DNA of 6,509 nucleotides from Anaerolineae bacterium (GCA_027036755.1 JALWDV010000805.1:1-6509); one strand, 5' to 3'. Counted from the first letter of the stretch, positions 1 to 6,506 are shown. Notes: generated by a model not told the origin, from the sequence alone. Translations and numbers: made by a program.

Positions 1-3000
1 GTGTGGGGGTGGGCGTGGGGTTTTGCTTGAAACCGAAGTCGAAGGTTTCGTTGACCTGATTGTCGGGGAAGTGGTTGGGTCTGGCCGCGCCGTTGCTGTC
101 GCCGTTGCCGTTTTCGTCCGTGGGCAGGGCTGTCACATCGGTAATGGTGAAGTCCGGGCCTTCCACAGGGGCGCCCGCACCGCCCGATTGGGCGCCGTCG
201 GAGTCCTCAATGTTATTGCCGCCCTCATCAGGAGTGACTGCCAGAGGTGCAGTGGAGGGAGGTGTGGGAACCTGCACCCGATAGGCGCCGGGGATCAGGC
301 CGCAGAATTGGTATCTGCCATCGGAGCCGGAGGAGGAGGTGTAGACCTTGTCATCGCCCTGAGGCGTGGCATCGGAGGCTGTGGTCTCGATGTTGCCATT
401 GGTTCCGGCCCAGACCAGGCGCACGTCCACGCCGCTGAGGGACGCGTCGCTGGCGTCCTGGACGTTGGGGGTGGCGCCGCTGGTGTCGTCCCACACGTAA
501 TTACCCACGCAGGCCAGGGGCTGCCAGTAGTCTTCGACCTCGCCATTGCCAACCGCGCCGCCCCAGTCGGCGCCAGTGAGGGTGTCGGTGGTGAGGCGGA
601 AGCGCATGTGGGTTTCGCCGCCGTCGAAGGTGGCGTGGCTGGGCGCCGAGGTGCAGATGACTTCGTTGGTCAGGTCGGTGTTGGCGGGCACGGTGGCCAG
701 GGTGAAGGCTTCGTCCTGGTCCACGCCGCCGCTACCGTCGTCGAAGTCCCCGTCGCCGTTCCAGTCGACCCAGGCGTAGAGGGTGGCGGGGGAGTTCAGG
801 CCGTTGTGGGCGGTGACCTGGAAGCAGGTCTGGCCGTCGGGGATGAGCGGCGTCACCAGTTCGACGCCGTCCTCGTCGTCGTTGCCGGAGCAGGTTCCGG
901 TGACCGTGCCGGTGTTGTTGTCGTCGTCGCCGCTGGCGTCGACGCCCGCCTGGGCGTCGGGCTGGCCGTCGGTTTCGGCGTCGACACAGGAACCCAGGTA
1001 GAGGTCGGCGGTAATGACATGTCTGGGGCCGTTGGAGTCGTCGAGGGTGTCGAAGGTGTCGGGCAGGTCGCCCCAGTCGAAGCTCAGGGGCGGCTTGAAG
1101 CCGAAGTCGTAGCTCAGGTTCTTACCGGCGCTGGGAGCTGGCGCGGGGTTGATCAACGCGTAGTTGCCTGAGACTACGGCGTCCGAGTCCGCTTCGTCAT
1201 CGTTGCCCGCATCCTGGGCGGTCAAACTCAAGCCGCTCAGGGGACTTTGGGTCATATCGATCTGAATCTGATAGGAGACACCAGGCTGGAGCCCTTTTTC
1301 TGTACCGAATTCGTAGAGGCCGTTGGCGTCGGTAATGGCATAGACGTCTTCTTTAATGCATCCTTCGATCCGAATGTTATCCAATTGAATGGCGTTATTG
1401 CCGTTGCCGGTCCAGAGACGAATGCGGGCATTGGCCGCGGTGGAGGGGATTTCTACGCCGGGGGAGGTGTGCCAGGCGTTATCCTCGGGGGTGAAGGTCT
1501 GCAGGGTTGTCCAGGTGGCGCCGTTATCGAGGGAGTATTGGATCTGGAGATCATCAGGCTGGGAGGAGCCATTGTAGAACTGATAGTCGATGGTGATGGT
1601 AGGGTTGGTGGCGAAAACCGAAAGGTCTACGCCGCGATGCATGTAGGCCACCCCTGCGCCCGTGTAGTACTTGGCGCCGGGGTTGCCGCCCGAACCGTAG
1701 GGGGTAACGTTGTAGAAGGTCCAGGATTGACCCGACCAGTCCAGCGTGCCGCTGCTGGCGTTGGCGCTGCCCCCTTCGTCCAGGTAGTATTCGGTCGTGC
1801 CCATGCACCCCTGTACAGGGTTGCCCGCGGCATCCAGCAGGTCCACCCGTACGCCCAGGATGCCGGGCTCGCTGGCATCCTGGATGCCGTCGCCGTCGTT
1901 ATCCCGCCATACGTAGTCACCAATGGCCAGGGTGCTGAAACCGAAGTCGTAGCTCTGGTCGATGCCCGAGGCAGGGGCGTCGGCGGGATTGATGAGGGCA
2001 TAGGTTCCCGACATGGCCGCGTCGGAGTCGGTCTCGTCATCGCCCACGTCCTGGAGGGTGAGCAGCATGCCGTTCAATGGCGCCTGGGAGGTGTCGATGC
2101 GCACCTGATAGGCGGCGCCGGGCTGCACGCCTTTGGTCCCATCGAAGAGATAACGCCCATCGGCATCGGTGATGTCGTAGACATCTTCGAAGATGCAGCC
2201 TTCGATCTTGATGTTGTCGAGGCGGATCTGATTGCCTCCGTTTCCACTCATAAAACGAATCTGTGCGGAGGCGGAACGGGTGGGCAGGGGCATGCTCACG
2301 GAATGATAGACGTTGTCGGCCGCGTTGTAGGTGGCCAACGTCGTCCACGTGGCCCCGCCATCGGTGGAATACTGGGCGGTCAGCGAGGTGGGTTGGCTGG
2401 CGCCATAGTAGAATTGATAATCGAAGGAGAGGGTCGGGTTCGCGGCAAAGACCGACAGGTCCACCGCACGGGTCATGGAACCGTCGTTGTTGAGGTAGTG
2501 CATGGCGCCAGGGTTGCCACCGGAACCGTACGGCCCGCCATTGGAGTAGTACCAGATCTGGCCCGACCAGTCCAGGGGGCCGCTGCTGGCGTTGGCGCTG
2601 CCCCCTTCGTCCAGGTAGTAGGAGGTGGTGTTCATACAGGCCTGGATGGAATTGCCGCTGGCGTCCAGCAGTTCCACCCGCACGCCCTGGATGCCGGGCT
2701 CGCCCGCTTCCTGCACGCCATTGCCGTTGATATCATTCCACACGTAATCGCCGATGGCCGCGCTCTGGAAGCCAAAGTCGTAACTGTAGTTGACATCGGT
2801 GGCGGGCGCGGTGGCAGGGTTGATCAAGGCCATGCCGTTCACCATGGTCGCGTCCGAGTCCTCGTCATCGGCGGAGGGATCATTACTGGTGTCGCCGCTC
2901 GCATTGGGGGTGGTGAGGGAGTAGCCTTGCAGTGCGGCTTGATTGGGATCGATGCGTATCTGATACACGCCGTTGGGCGCCACGCCTTGCCGACTGTCGA

Positions 3001-5491
3001 AGATATAGATGCCACTGGCGGAGGTCAATGTGGAGGTGATGAAATTCCCACTGCTATCCAGCAATTCCACCGTCACGCCCTCGATCCCGGGCTCATCCGC
3101 GTCTTGCAGGCCATTGGCGTTCCTGTCATACCACACCCGGTTGCCGATGGCGACTCCCCGGAAGCCGAAATCTTGGGAGTGGTCGTTGTAGCCGCCCGCG
3201 CCGGTGTCGAAGGTGATGACCGCGTTGCGGCCCACGGCCACCGCGTCCGAATCTCGAAGGTCGCCATAAGGGCTGGCATCCGCGTCCGCGGTGGTCAGAG
3301 ACAGAGGGATGGAATAGGGCTGGTCCATGTCCACGACCAGGGTGAAGCCGCTGGTTTGGGGTGTGAGTTGGGTGATGCCGTATTTCCTGCTGGCCGTGTC
3401 CGTGCCGTTGGGGTCGGAGGAGAAGTAGAATTCTCCGTTGGCGTCGGTGACCGCGGAGCTAATCTGCGCGCCACCTGGCTCATGCAGGGTTACCGTCAAG
3501 CCTGCCAGGGGGGGCTCTTCGGGATCTTGAATGCCGTCGCCATCCAGATCAAGCCAGATACGGTTGCCGATCTCGATGGGAGCGGGGGAAGCGAGGAGCT
3601 CCATATCGCCTATGCCATGGGCCTTGCCCATAAAGGCGGTGTCATTGCGTTTATAGATCACATAGCCCTGGACATAATCCCCTGTTTGGTTGTTCAAGCG
3701 ACGCTCACCGCCGGTGGCGTAAGGTCCATTTTCATCGGGATTCATCGCGGAGGTCATTACCTCACCTCGCCCAGGCAACAGCAGCAGGCCCCCGCCTACG
3801 GTTTCCACATGATACACCTGATAACGATCCTTGAAGTAGTACTCCCCTCCCCCCGGGCCTTCATTGTTATTGGCGCCGCCAGTGGTGACGCCGCCTACCG
3901 TGGCGTTGTTTTCCAGAGTGAAGCCGCCGTCGCCATTGTTGTTGGCGCGCAGGATATCGCCGCCGGATACCACGGAGTACTGGTTTGTATCGCTTGTGGA
4001 GGGTGAGTAATTGTACTGCCCTGCCTGGTGTCCGAAACGGTCGCTGAACCCCAATATCATGTCGCCATCCACATCGAATTCGATATCAGCCAGGATGGGC
4101 TGGGGATTGACCGAGACGATGAACCCACCCGCTGGAGGACAATCAGGGGGCCAGGTGTTGCTCCACGGATACCAACCTGTGCGATTGCATCCCGTATAAG
4201 CCCGGCCTTTGGGGTAATCCAGAGGGAAGGAAAAGATGTCCGCAGCCATGTTCAACTGGCTGTTCACGCGATAGACATGGGCTGTCAGGTCACTGGCGCT
4301 CCCGCCCTGACTGGCGTCACAGACGCCGCCCACATAGATATCCCCGCGATAGAACTTGAGGCCAAAAGCATGCCATTCGCCACGGGAGCATCCTGGGTCA
4401 GGAATGGTGATGCTCCCGGCCAGGGTTTTGCTGGCGATATCCACCGCATAAAGGGTGTTATCAAAGAGGTTCATGACATACAGGGTGCGCTCATCGGAGC
4501 TGATCTCGATATCGCCGATGCCCACTTTGCCGACCAGGGGAAAAATGTCGGGGTCGTGGGTGGGGTCTTTGGGATTGCCCGTGAGCCCGCGGGAGGCGTT
4601 GTCGGGAATGGACCCGAAATTCACTCCCAGGGTGGTCATATCCAGCCACAGGGAGGGCGGGGAAGGGGAGGCGGTGTTGGCGTTTTCGACGGCATAAATG
4701 GCGCCGATGCCGCCGGGCCCCATGCCCACATGGCGTTTGACAAAGGCCGCGGCATAAGCCTTATCTTGGGAGCGATTGTAGGCGATGCCCCATACGCTGC
4801 CAATCTGGGACTTGGTGGCCAGATAGGTGTTGAGGGATTCGGGCGATCCCGAGGCGTTATAGGGAAAACGGACCAACACGTCCTTGGGATCGGTCGCATC
4901 CGGCTTGTTGTTGATGTATCGGGGCGTGACCACATTAGGATTGGCGGTATCTGCGTAGTCGTGGGGCTCATGCACACCCAGATTGACATCGCAGCGGCTG
5001 CTGTCGACAAACTGGACGGAGGTAAATGAATCGGTCCCAAGAGGGCTTTCGGCCAGGCCCGCCAGGGGAGCAAACTCCACCCGCACGGGAAAGGCGGGGG
5101 AGGAGACGCTCCAATTGCCACCGTCGTCGGTTTGCACCGTGGTGACGGATCCGTCGCTGCCGATGACGGTTACCGTCACCCCTTGCACCCCCGGTTCATT
5201 GCTATCCTGAACGCCATAGGTGTTCAGGGTCGCGCCATTCAGGGGGAGTTCAAGATACACCGCGCCGCCGACATCGCCAGCGTCGCAGGCATGGGTCATT
5301 AAGGCGCTCGGTTGACGGGCCTCTTCTGGATGGGAATCGAGCGCGTTGCCCTGGCCGCGTCGCTGCGGCTCCGTCATGCGTGATGGATCAGAATCGGATG
5401 CAGGCGCAGCCAGCCCCGGGGTGGAGGTCAGTGTCAACAAAAGGGTGATCACTGATATCAAAACAAAGAGAGGCATGACATGTCGTTTCAT
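1..5491 (-). CDS. Large secreted multidomain SdrD_B/GEVED surface protein, 3' end outside window
   Basis: The frame opens with ATG at 5491-5489 and stays open for 1830 codons to the window edge. A GGAG Shine-Dalgarno lies 9 bases upstream. Residues 1-31 form a signal peptide: MKRH, a hydrophobic core, then GLAAPA. Residues 69-165 resemble a Cna-B/SdrD-type fold. Residues 175-635 look like a beta-propeller, with recurring blade-like phrases such as VWGIAYNRSQDKAYAA near 233 and IEISSDERTLYVMN near 328. SdrD_B domains follow at 639-778, 780-909, 911-1186 and 1188-1466. Each opens with IG(N/D)-x-(V/I)W and a Ca-binding-like loop (for example DLDGDGIQDPEEP) and ends with DFGF. The third and fourth each carry a roughly 148-residue insert. 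A GEVED domain (1468-1658, GNGEVEDYW at 1648-1656) precedes a last SdrD_B domain (1661-1822), then PTPTPT. By family precedent this is a Ca-stiffened extracellular stalk or adhesin. Its ligand and anchoring are unknown because the C-terminus is missing. Confidence 0.93.
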   Translation of the reverse strand, partial: MKRHVMPLFVLISVITLLLTLTSTPGLAAPASDSDPSRMTEPQRRGQGNALDSHPEEARQPSALMTHACDAGDVGGAVYLELPLNGATLNTYGVQDSNEPGVQGVTVTVIGSDGSVTTVQTDDGGNWSVSSPAFPVRVEFAPLAGLAESPLGTDSFTSVQFVDSSRCDVNLGVHEPHDYADTANPNVVTPRYINNKPDATDPKDVLVRFPYNASGSPESLNTYLATKSQIGSVWGIAYNRSQDKAYAAAFVKRHVGMGPGGIGAIYAVENANTASPSPPSLWLDMTTLGVNFGSIPDNASRGLTGNPKDPTHDPDIFPLVGKVGIGDIEISSDERTLYVMNLFDNTLYAVDIASKTLAGSITIPDPGCSRGEWHAFGLKFYRGDIYVGGVCDASQGGSASDLTAHVYRVNSQLNMAADIFSFPLDYPKGRAYTGCNRTGWYPWSNTWPPDCPPAGGFIVSVNPQPILADIEFDVDGDMILGFSDRFGHQAGQYNYSPSTSDTNQYSVVSGGDILRANNNGDGGFTLENNATVGGVTTGGANNNEGPGGGEYYFKDRYQVYHVETVGGGLLLLPGRGEVMTSAMNPDENGPYATGGERRLNNQTGDYVQGYVIYKRNDTAFMGKAHGIGDMELLASPAPIEIGNRIWLDLDGDGIQDPEEPPLAGLTVTLHEPGGAQISSAVTDANGEFYFSSDPNGTDTASRKYGITQLTPQTSGFTLVVDMDQPYSIPLSLTTADADASPYGDLRDSDAVAVGRNAVITFDTGAGGYNDHSQDFGFRGVAIGNRVWYDRNANGLQDADEPGIEGVTVELLDSSGNFITSTLTSASGIYIFDSRQGVAPNGVYQIRIDPNQAALQGYSLTTPNASGDTSNDPSADDEDSDATMVNGMALINPATAPATDVNYSYDFGFQSAAIGDYVWNDINGNGVQEAGEPGIQGVRVELLDASGNSIQACMNTTSYYLDEGGSANASSGPLDWSGQIWYYSNGGPYGSGGNPGAMHYLNNDGSMTRAVDLSVFAANPTLSFDYQFYYGASQPTSLTAQYSTDGGATWTTLATYNAADNVYHSVSMPLPTRSASAQIRFMSGNGGNQIRLDNIKIEGCIFEDVYDITDADGRYLFDGTKGVQPGAAYQVRIDTSQAPLNGMLLTLQDVGDDETDSDAAMSGTYALINPADAPASGIDQSYDFGFSTLAIGDYVWRDNDGDGIQDASEPGILGVRVDLLDAAGNPVQGCMGTTEYYLDEGGSANASSGTLDWSGQSWTFYNVTPYGSGGNPGAKYYTGAGVAYMHRGVDLSVFATNPTITIDYQFYNGSSQPDDLQIQYSLDNGATWTTLQTFTPEDNAWHTSPGVEIPSTAANARIRLWTGNGNNAIQLDNIRIEGCIKEDVYAITDANGLYEFGTEKGLQPGVSYQIQIDMTQSPLSGLSLTAQDAGNDDEADSDAVVSGNYALINPAPAPSAGKNLSYDFGFKPPLSFDWGDLPDTFDTLDDSNGPRHVITADLYLGSCVDAETDGQPDAQAGVDASGDDDNNTGTVTGTCSGNDDEDGVELVTPLIPDGQTCFQVTAHNGLNSPATLYAWVDWNGDGDFDDGSGGVDQDEAFTLATVPANTDLTNEVICTSAPSHATFDGGETHMRFRLTTDTLTGADWGGAVGNGEVEDYWQPLACVGNYVWDDTSGATPNVQDASDASLSGVDVRLVWAGTNGNIETTASDATPQGDDKVYTSSSGSDGRYQFCGLIPGAYRVQVPTPPSTAPLAVTPDEGGNNIEDSDGAQSGGAGAPVEGPDFTITDVTALPTDENGNGDSNGAARPNHFPDNQVNETFDFGFKQNPTPTPT
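516..1090 (-). other. GEVED domain coding segment
   Basis: Residues about 1468-1658 of the large protein match the GEVED pattern. They open with FDWGDLPDTFDT, continue with a PRHVITADLYLGSCVD segment and an acidic stretch ending NDDEDGVEL, then WVDWNGDGDFDD, and close with the name-giving GNGEVEDYW. Four cysteines are visible (in GSCVD, GTCSG, QTCFQ and VICTS), compatible with two disulfides in an exported protein. GEVED domains occur in large secreted bacterial proteins, often next to SdrD_B or Ig-like repeats, as here. The molecular function is not established from sequence. Confidence 0.8.
1094..1924 (-). repeat. Tandem module B: second copy of SdrD_B plus inserted domain
   Basis: This unit encodes residues 1190-1466 and follows module A without a gap. 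It opens IGDYVWRDNDGDGIQDASEP and carries the same insertion, here from C1229 to C1378 (two residues longer than in module A). It then continues VYAITDANGLYEFG and ends YDFGFK. The insert keeps YYLDEGGSANASSG, the WSGQ motif, YGSGGNPGA, DLSVFA, DYQFYNGSSQP and the final LDNIRIEGC. Protein similarity to module A is high throughout, and the start of the insert is identical at DNA level over 42 bp. Duplication of a whole domain-plus-insert unit is the simplest explanation. Confidence 0.8.
1748..1789 (-). repeat. Exact 42-bp direct repeat, copy in module B
   Basis: These 42 bases recur without a mismatch at 2579-2620, an offset of 831 bp. They encode the YYLDEGGSANASSG segment at the start of the inserted domain. 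Flanking sequence in the two copies is similar but diverged. Confidence 0.9.
1925..2755 (-). repeat. Tandem module A: SdrD_B domain with inserted cysteine-bounded domain
   Basis: This 831-bp unit encodes residues 913-1189 of the large protein. An SdrD_B domain begins IGDYVWNDINGNGVQEAGEP and is interrupted after LLDASGNSIQA by a segment running from C952 to C1099. It then resumes with VYDITDADGRYLFDG and closes at YDFGFS. The insert contains YYLDEGGSANASSG, a WSGQ motif, YGSGGNPGA, DLSVFA, DYQFY and QYSTDGGATWTTL, ending with IRLDNIKIEGC. It reads as an all-beta jelly-roll-like (MAM or carbohydrate-binding-module-like) domain, possibly closed by a C952-C1099 disulfide. The fold assignment is tentative. 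The arrangement repeats immediately downstream in module B. Confidence 0.8.
2579..2620 (-). repeat. Exact 42-bp direct repeat, copy in module A
   Basis: This is the partner of 1748-1789, identical over 42 bases. It encodes the same YYLDEGGSANASSG stretch within the insert of module A. Its offset equals the module period, so it belongs to the tandem duplication and is not an independent element. Confidence 0.9.
5399..5491 (-). other. Signal peptide coding segment
   Basis: Residues 1-31 of the large protein have a basic N-terminus (K2, R3, H4), a hydrophobic core from about residue 7 to 21 rich in Leu, Val and Ile, then a small-residue stretch STPGLAAPAS. Likely Sec cleavage is after A29 or A31. 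A31 fits the -3/-1 rule better (A29 and A31), because cutting after A29 would leave proline at +1. No lipobox cysteine is present, so a lipoprotein is not indicated. The mature protein starts with a short polar stretch before Cys69. Confidence 0.8.
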
Positions 5492-5500
5492 ACTACTTGA

Positions 5501-5504
5501 CTCC
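5501..5504 (-). promoter_or_regulatory. Ribosome binding site of the large surface-protein gene
   Basis: Reading the minus strand, GTGGAG is followed by nine bases and then the ATG at 5491. The GGAG core and spacing support this start over the in-frame ATG five codons downstream, which would shorten the basic N-terminus of the signal peptide. I see no convincing -35/-10 pair in the 50 bases upstream. Confidence 0.65.
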
Positions 5505-5534
5505 ACAAAAATGGATGCACTGCAAAAAGGTTTC

Positions 5535-5645
5535 CCAACACGGAGACACGGAAGACTCAGAGAAAAAATAAGGGGGTTTCCGGAGAAAATCCTCTCCCAA
5601 CCTTATCTTTTTCCTTCGCGCCTTCGTATCTTCGTGTCTTCGTGG
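5535..5645. repeat. Inverted-repeat element built of 8-bp units (element 1)
   Basis: The left arm carries ACACGGAG (5538), ACACGGAAG (5546) and ACTCAGAG (5555), followed by a purine-rich run to AATAAGG. The right arm starts CCTTATCTTTTT and carries CCTTCGCG, CCTTCGTA, TCTTCGTG and TCTTCGTG back to back (5613-5644). The arms are imperfectly complementary, and the inner AATAAGG/CCTTAT portion also pairs. The loop contains a small GGAGA/TCTCC hairpin. The element lies just upstream of the large gene. From memory, similar sequences recur as dispersed intergenic repeats in environmental bacteria. Confidence 0.75.
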
Positions 5646-5725
5646 CCTTTTTTCAGGAAAGCCAAAATATCAGTACGAGTTAGCGCTTTATCAATAGAAT
5701 CTTGGCCTACTGGGCAAGAAAATGT

Positions 5726-5801
5726 CCCACACAAAGACGCAGAGCCGCAAAGTAAAAAAGAGGCAAAGAAAAAACTTGGCGCCTTGGCGACTTTGCGTGA
5801 G
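5726..5801. repeat. Inverted-repeat element built of 8-bp units (element 2)
   Basis: The left arm is three octamers: ACACAAAG (5729), ACGCAGAG (5737) and CCGCAAAG (5745). The right arm is three octamers on the complementary pattern: CTTGGCGC (5775), CTTGGCGA (5783) and CTTTGCGT (5791). About 19 of 25 arm positions are complementary, and the spacer is A-rich. It shares the octamer consensus of element 1 (roughly ACRCRRAG) but is not a simple copy of it, so both seem to be members of one repeat family. Confidence 0.75.
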
Positions 5802-5984
5802 ATCAGCTTTTTGGGTTCCGGCTTGTCCGGATTAGGGGCAGGGGATTGGTTGCCAGACTCGGCAAGGGACTTTTGTCCGTGGATTTTTTCTTCGATGCTG
5901 CAAGTCCCCGCAATTGAAGCATTGAATTGAAAGGGGAGTTTCTGGCATAGAGCGCTTTCAGAAGACAGCCCCGATAATGCGTAG

Positions 5985-6118
5985 GTTAATTTTGCAAAAA
6001 AACCGGTCAACAGACGTCCATCCGTGAGACCTTGCTAATTTTGATGTCCGAAAACCAAATGATTTCGAACTTATTTGGGTCGCACGGATGCGTCCGCCGG
6101 GCCGGTTTTGCCATTAGC
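5985..6118. repeat. 134-bp imperfect palindrome, possible MITE-like or structured RNA element
   Basis: Pairing segments from outside in are GTTAAT/ATTAGC (5985-5990 with 6113-6118, one G-T pair), GCAAAA/TTTTGC (5994-5999 with 6106-6111), CCGG/CCGG (6003-6006 with 6102-6105), GACG/CGTC (6013-6016 with 6091-6094), CATCCGTG/CACGGATG (6019-6026 with 6083-6090, perfect) and GACC/GGTC (6028-6031 with 6078-6081). Inside the loop, CCAAAT (6055) and ATTTGG (6073) can form a further stem around a TTCGAA core, competing at one base. No target-site duplication was seen. Confidence 0.7.
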
Positions 6119-6121
6119 TCC

Positions 6122-6154
6122 GTCCAACATGAGGCAACCATGCTTTAGTTGGAC
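6122..6154. repeat. Short inverted repeat GTCCAAC/GTTGGAC
   Basis: A perfect 7-bp inverted repeat (6122-6128 with 6148-6154) encloses 19 bases. It follows the 134-bp palindrome by only three bases and may be part of the same structured unit. There is no T-run after it, so it is not a terminator on its own. Confidence 0.5.
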
Positions 6155-6161
6155 TTCATTG

Positions 6162-6185
6162 CATCCCGGAGGATGTTTATTTTGT
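6162..6185 (+). terminator. Weak terminator-like hairpin
   Basis: CATCC (6162-6166) and GGATG (6171-6175) form a perfect 5-bp stem with a 4-base loop. A T-rich but interrupted tract follows (TTTATTTTGTTT). The stem is short for an intrinsic terminator and no plus-strand gene ends here. It would matter only if the palindromic region to its left is transcribed. Confidence 0.25.
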
Positions 6186-6326
6186 TTCATTTAGATGCTG
6201 TCAAAAATTTAACAATGTCAAATGGGCATCTTCATATTTTTCATGGAACTGGAACGCAAGATGACAATTATTACTCACTGGAGTCTGGCGAAAACTATTT
6301 TGGCCACTCGAAACGGCCTTTTTCAC

Positions 6327-6353
6327 CACAGATTGCACGGATTTCACAGATTT
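6327..6353. repeat. 9-bp-period triple repeat (CACRGATTN)
   Basis: Three consecutive 9-bp units, CACAGATTG, CACGGATTT and CACAGATTT, are flanked by T-rich sequence. From memory, similar CACAGATT-type strings are common dispersed intergenic repeats in environmental bacterial genomes. Translating it on the minus strand yields low-complexity SVKSVQSVV, typical of spurious predicted proteins. Confidence 0.6.
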
Positions 6354-6470
6354 TTTGTTTGATTTTTGGTAACTGCTAAGGTCGTTTTCGCTTGAATTAA
6401 CCTGACACCTGAATTTTGCGCAAAAATGCGGGGGGAGCAAACGCACCCCATGGAACTTTAACAATTGAGG

Positions 6471-6476
6471 TAGAAT
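6471..6476 (+). promoter_or_regulatory. Candidate -10 box of the right-edge gene
   Basis: TAGAAT matches the sigma-70 -10 consensus at five of six positions and lies 30 bases before the ATG at 6507. No good -35 hexamer is found at 16-18 bp spacing, so the call is weak. Confidence 0.25.
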
Positions 6477-6494
6477 AGAAGGCACATCAAAACT

Positions 6495-6500
6495 AGGAGG
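6495..6500 (+). promoter_or_regulatory. Ribosome binding site of the right-edge gene
   Basis: AGGAGG is a full Shine-Dalgarno core, followed by TGTGCT and then ATG at 6507. A six-base spacing is close to optimal, which makes a real translation start at the window end likely. Confidence 0.65.
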
Positions 6501-6506
6501 TGTGCT

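Larger units (their letters stand above)
5492..6506. other. 1-kb non-coding intergenic region between divergent genes
   Basis: No frame here has a believable start, ribosome binding site and protein-like composition. The longer open frames run through the octamer repeats or depend on TTG or GTG starts without a Shine-Dalgarno. Besides the repeats listed separately, the stretches 5646-5725, 5802-5984 and 6186-6320 show nothing I recognise, apart from a small TCCGG/CCGGA hairpin at 5817-5831. Composition becomes markedly AT-rich after about 6150, in contrast to the GC-rich coding region. The regulatory regions of both flanking genes must lie here. Confidence 0.75.

Noticed and set aside
23..1171. 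382-codon plus-strand open frame
   Set aside because: Same antisense register as above. It is extremely Gly/Val-rich and its stop is the complement of a TCA codon in the real gene.
1247..4006. 919-codon plus-strand open frame
   Set aside because: It is in exact antisense register to the minus-strand gene. Its translation is Val/Gly/Ala-rich with no domain, and its end corresponds to a TCA serine codon of the real gene. The openness follows from avoidance of TTA, CTA and TCA codons.
4028..5029. 333-codon plus-strand open frame
   Set aside because: Same antisense register, lacks a ribosome binding site, and overlaps the propeller-like region of the minus-strand gene, which has clear protein features.
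5535..5801. CRISPR-like array
   Set aside because: The repeat units are 8 bp and contiguous or inverted, without unique spacers of uniform length.
5346..5930. 194-codon plus-strand open frame across the 5' end of the large gene and the repeats
   Set aside because: It overlaps the signal peptide region antisense and is largely a translation of the octamer repeats. No Shine-Dalgarno is seen.
5603..6010. 135-codon minus-strand open frame
   Set aside because: Its C-terminal half is the translated octamer repeats (HEDTKIRRREGKR, LISRKVAKAP), a pattern typical of spurious predictions. No ribosome binding site was seen.
6302..6323. GGCC...GGCC followed by TTTTT as a rho-independent terminator
   Set aside because: The stem is only four base pairs with a nine-base loop, and no gene ends nearby.
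6149..6485. Two short overlapping open frames on opposite strands (76 and 94 codons)
   Set aside because: They depend on TTG and GTG starts without a Shine-Dalgarno, and one runs through the CACAGATT array. Composition is that of AT-rich non-coding DNA.
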